Made by a program: the position numbers and the translations under genes. Below are positions 5,295 through 5,634 of a stretch of 5,634 bases of DNA, in pieces. A model generated the notes under the pieces. The model did no database searches, was not told the DNA's origin, and saw nothing but the letters and a program-made list of their open reading frames with translations. Position 1 is the stretch's first letter. Each line of letters starts with the position of its first letter. The DNA is from Porphyromonadaceae bacterium UBA4259 (lineage in GTDB: Bacteria > Bacteroidota > Bacteroidia > Bacteroidales > Muribaculaceae): the NCBI GenBank assembly GCA_002396125.1, contig DGWL01000034.1, forward strand, positions 1 to 5,634, in the 5' to 3' direction.

Positions 5295-5634
5295 ATGGAT
5301 ATAACACAAAAAAATAAGCCCATGGTGTCAGTGCTGTTCATGCAGCTGAGCATCGTCTTTACGGTGTGCTTGATAGCATCCAACATACTCGAAACGAAGC
5401 AAATGGTTTTGGGATCGTTGCATCTGACCGGGGGGCTGCTGATTTTCCCCATTTCTTACATTGTCAACGATGTGGTGTGCGAGATTTGGGGCTATCGGCG
5501 TGTAAGTATTTTGATATGGACGGGATTTATCACCAACTTCTGCTTCATGGCCGTTGCCTCGCTGGCCGATGCCATTCCCGGTGCGCCTTACTGGGGGAAT
5601 GACGAGGGGTTCCATGCCATCTTTGGACTGACGC
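5295..5634 (+). CDS. VUT/YhhQ-family queuosine precursor transporter, N-terminal part
   Basis: The gene starts at ATG 5295 and is cut by the window end after 113 codons; full members are usually a little over 200 residues. The product is a membrane protein with a short cytosolic start (MDITQKNKP) and hydrophobic segments at about residues 11-32, 37-58 and 69-92. The stretch LIASNILETK (26-35) and FPISYIVNDVVCEIWGYRRV (51-70), with N58, D59, E63 and G66, is the family hallmark of VUT (Vut_1, COG1738). Members such as YhhQ in E. coli import queuosine precursors (preQ0/preQ1) for tRNA modification across the inner membrane. Family membership is clear; the precise substrate is inferred. A later in-frame ATG (codon 10) is an alternative start, but residues 1-9 look normal. 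A -7 box and a long leader precede it. Queuosine synthesis genes may follow beyond the window. Confidence 0.88.
   Translation, partial: MDITQKNKPMVSVLFMQLSIVFTVCLIASNILETKQMVLGSLHLTGGLLIFPISYIVNDVVCEIWGYRRVSILIWTGFITNFCFMAVASLADAIPGAPYWGNDEGFHAIFGLT

Noticed and set aside
5171..5615. Minus-strand frames opposite the VUT-family gene and plus-strand frame 5366-5602
   Set aside because: They are shadows of a membrane protein that is clear in its own frame and runs off the window end.

Overview
The window looks like chromosomal DNA from a gut-type Bacteroidales bacterium. A Muribaculaceae- or Prevotella-like source is my best guess. The reasons are Bacteroidetes -7 promoter boxes (TAnnTTTG, three of them exactly TACCTTTG), few Shine-Dalgarno sites, secreted proteins with dockerin-type repeats and a typical Bacteroidales C-terminal tail, and a KdsC-Maf gene pair. 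The species cannot be fixed from sequence reading alone.

Layout. Positions 1-1394 (+ strand) hold two secreted-protein genes 5 bp apart: the 3' end of a gene whose product ends in a sorting-type C-terminal tail, then a complete gene for a signal-peptide protein with two dockerin-like calcium loops and a SUMF1/FGE-sulfatase-fold domain. A strong intrinsic terminator (1425-1463) separates them from convergent minus-strand genes. Minus-strand genes, read from high to low coordinates: a 401-residue ATP-grasp-like protein of unknown function (4001-2796) with a well-formed promoter and its own terminator, then a kdsC-maf operon (2658-1513) with its own -7 box. KdsC makes KDO for lipopolysaccharide; Maf is a nucleotide pyrophosphatase of housekeeping or quality-control type.

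Positions 4002-5294 look like a gene-poor, partly decayed accessory patch. It has a noncoding stretch with several short dyads, a small minus-strand gene broken by one in-frame TAA, and a plus-strand ORF without an ATG start that may be a gene fragment. From 5295 to the window end a plus-strand gene begins that encodes a VUT/YhhQ-family membrane protein (queuosine-precursor transporter family), cut by the window edge. Its predicted leader is about 128 nt, contains hairpins and a 15-codon upstream ORF.

I did not find a clear, complete novel defence, mobile or regulatory system. The points most worth a second look are the interrupted small gene, the transporter leader, the dockerin/SUMF1 protein with altered signature motifs, and the uncharacterised ATP-grasp protein.
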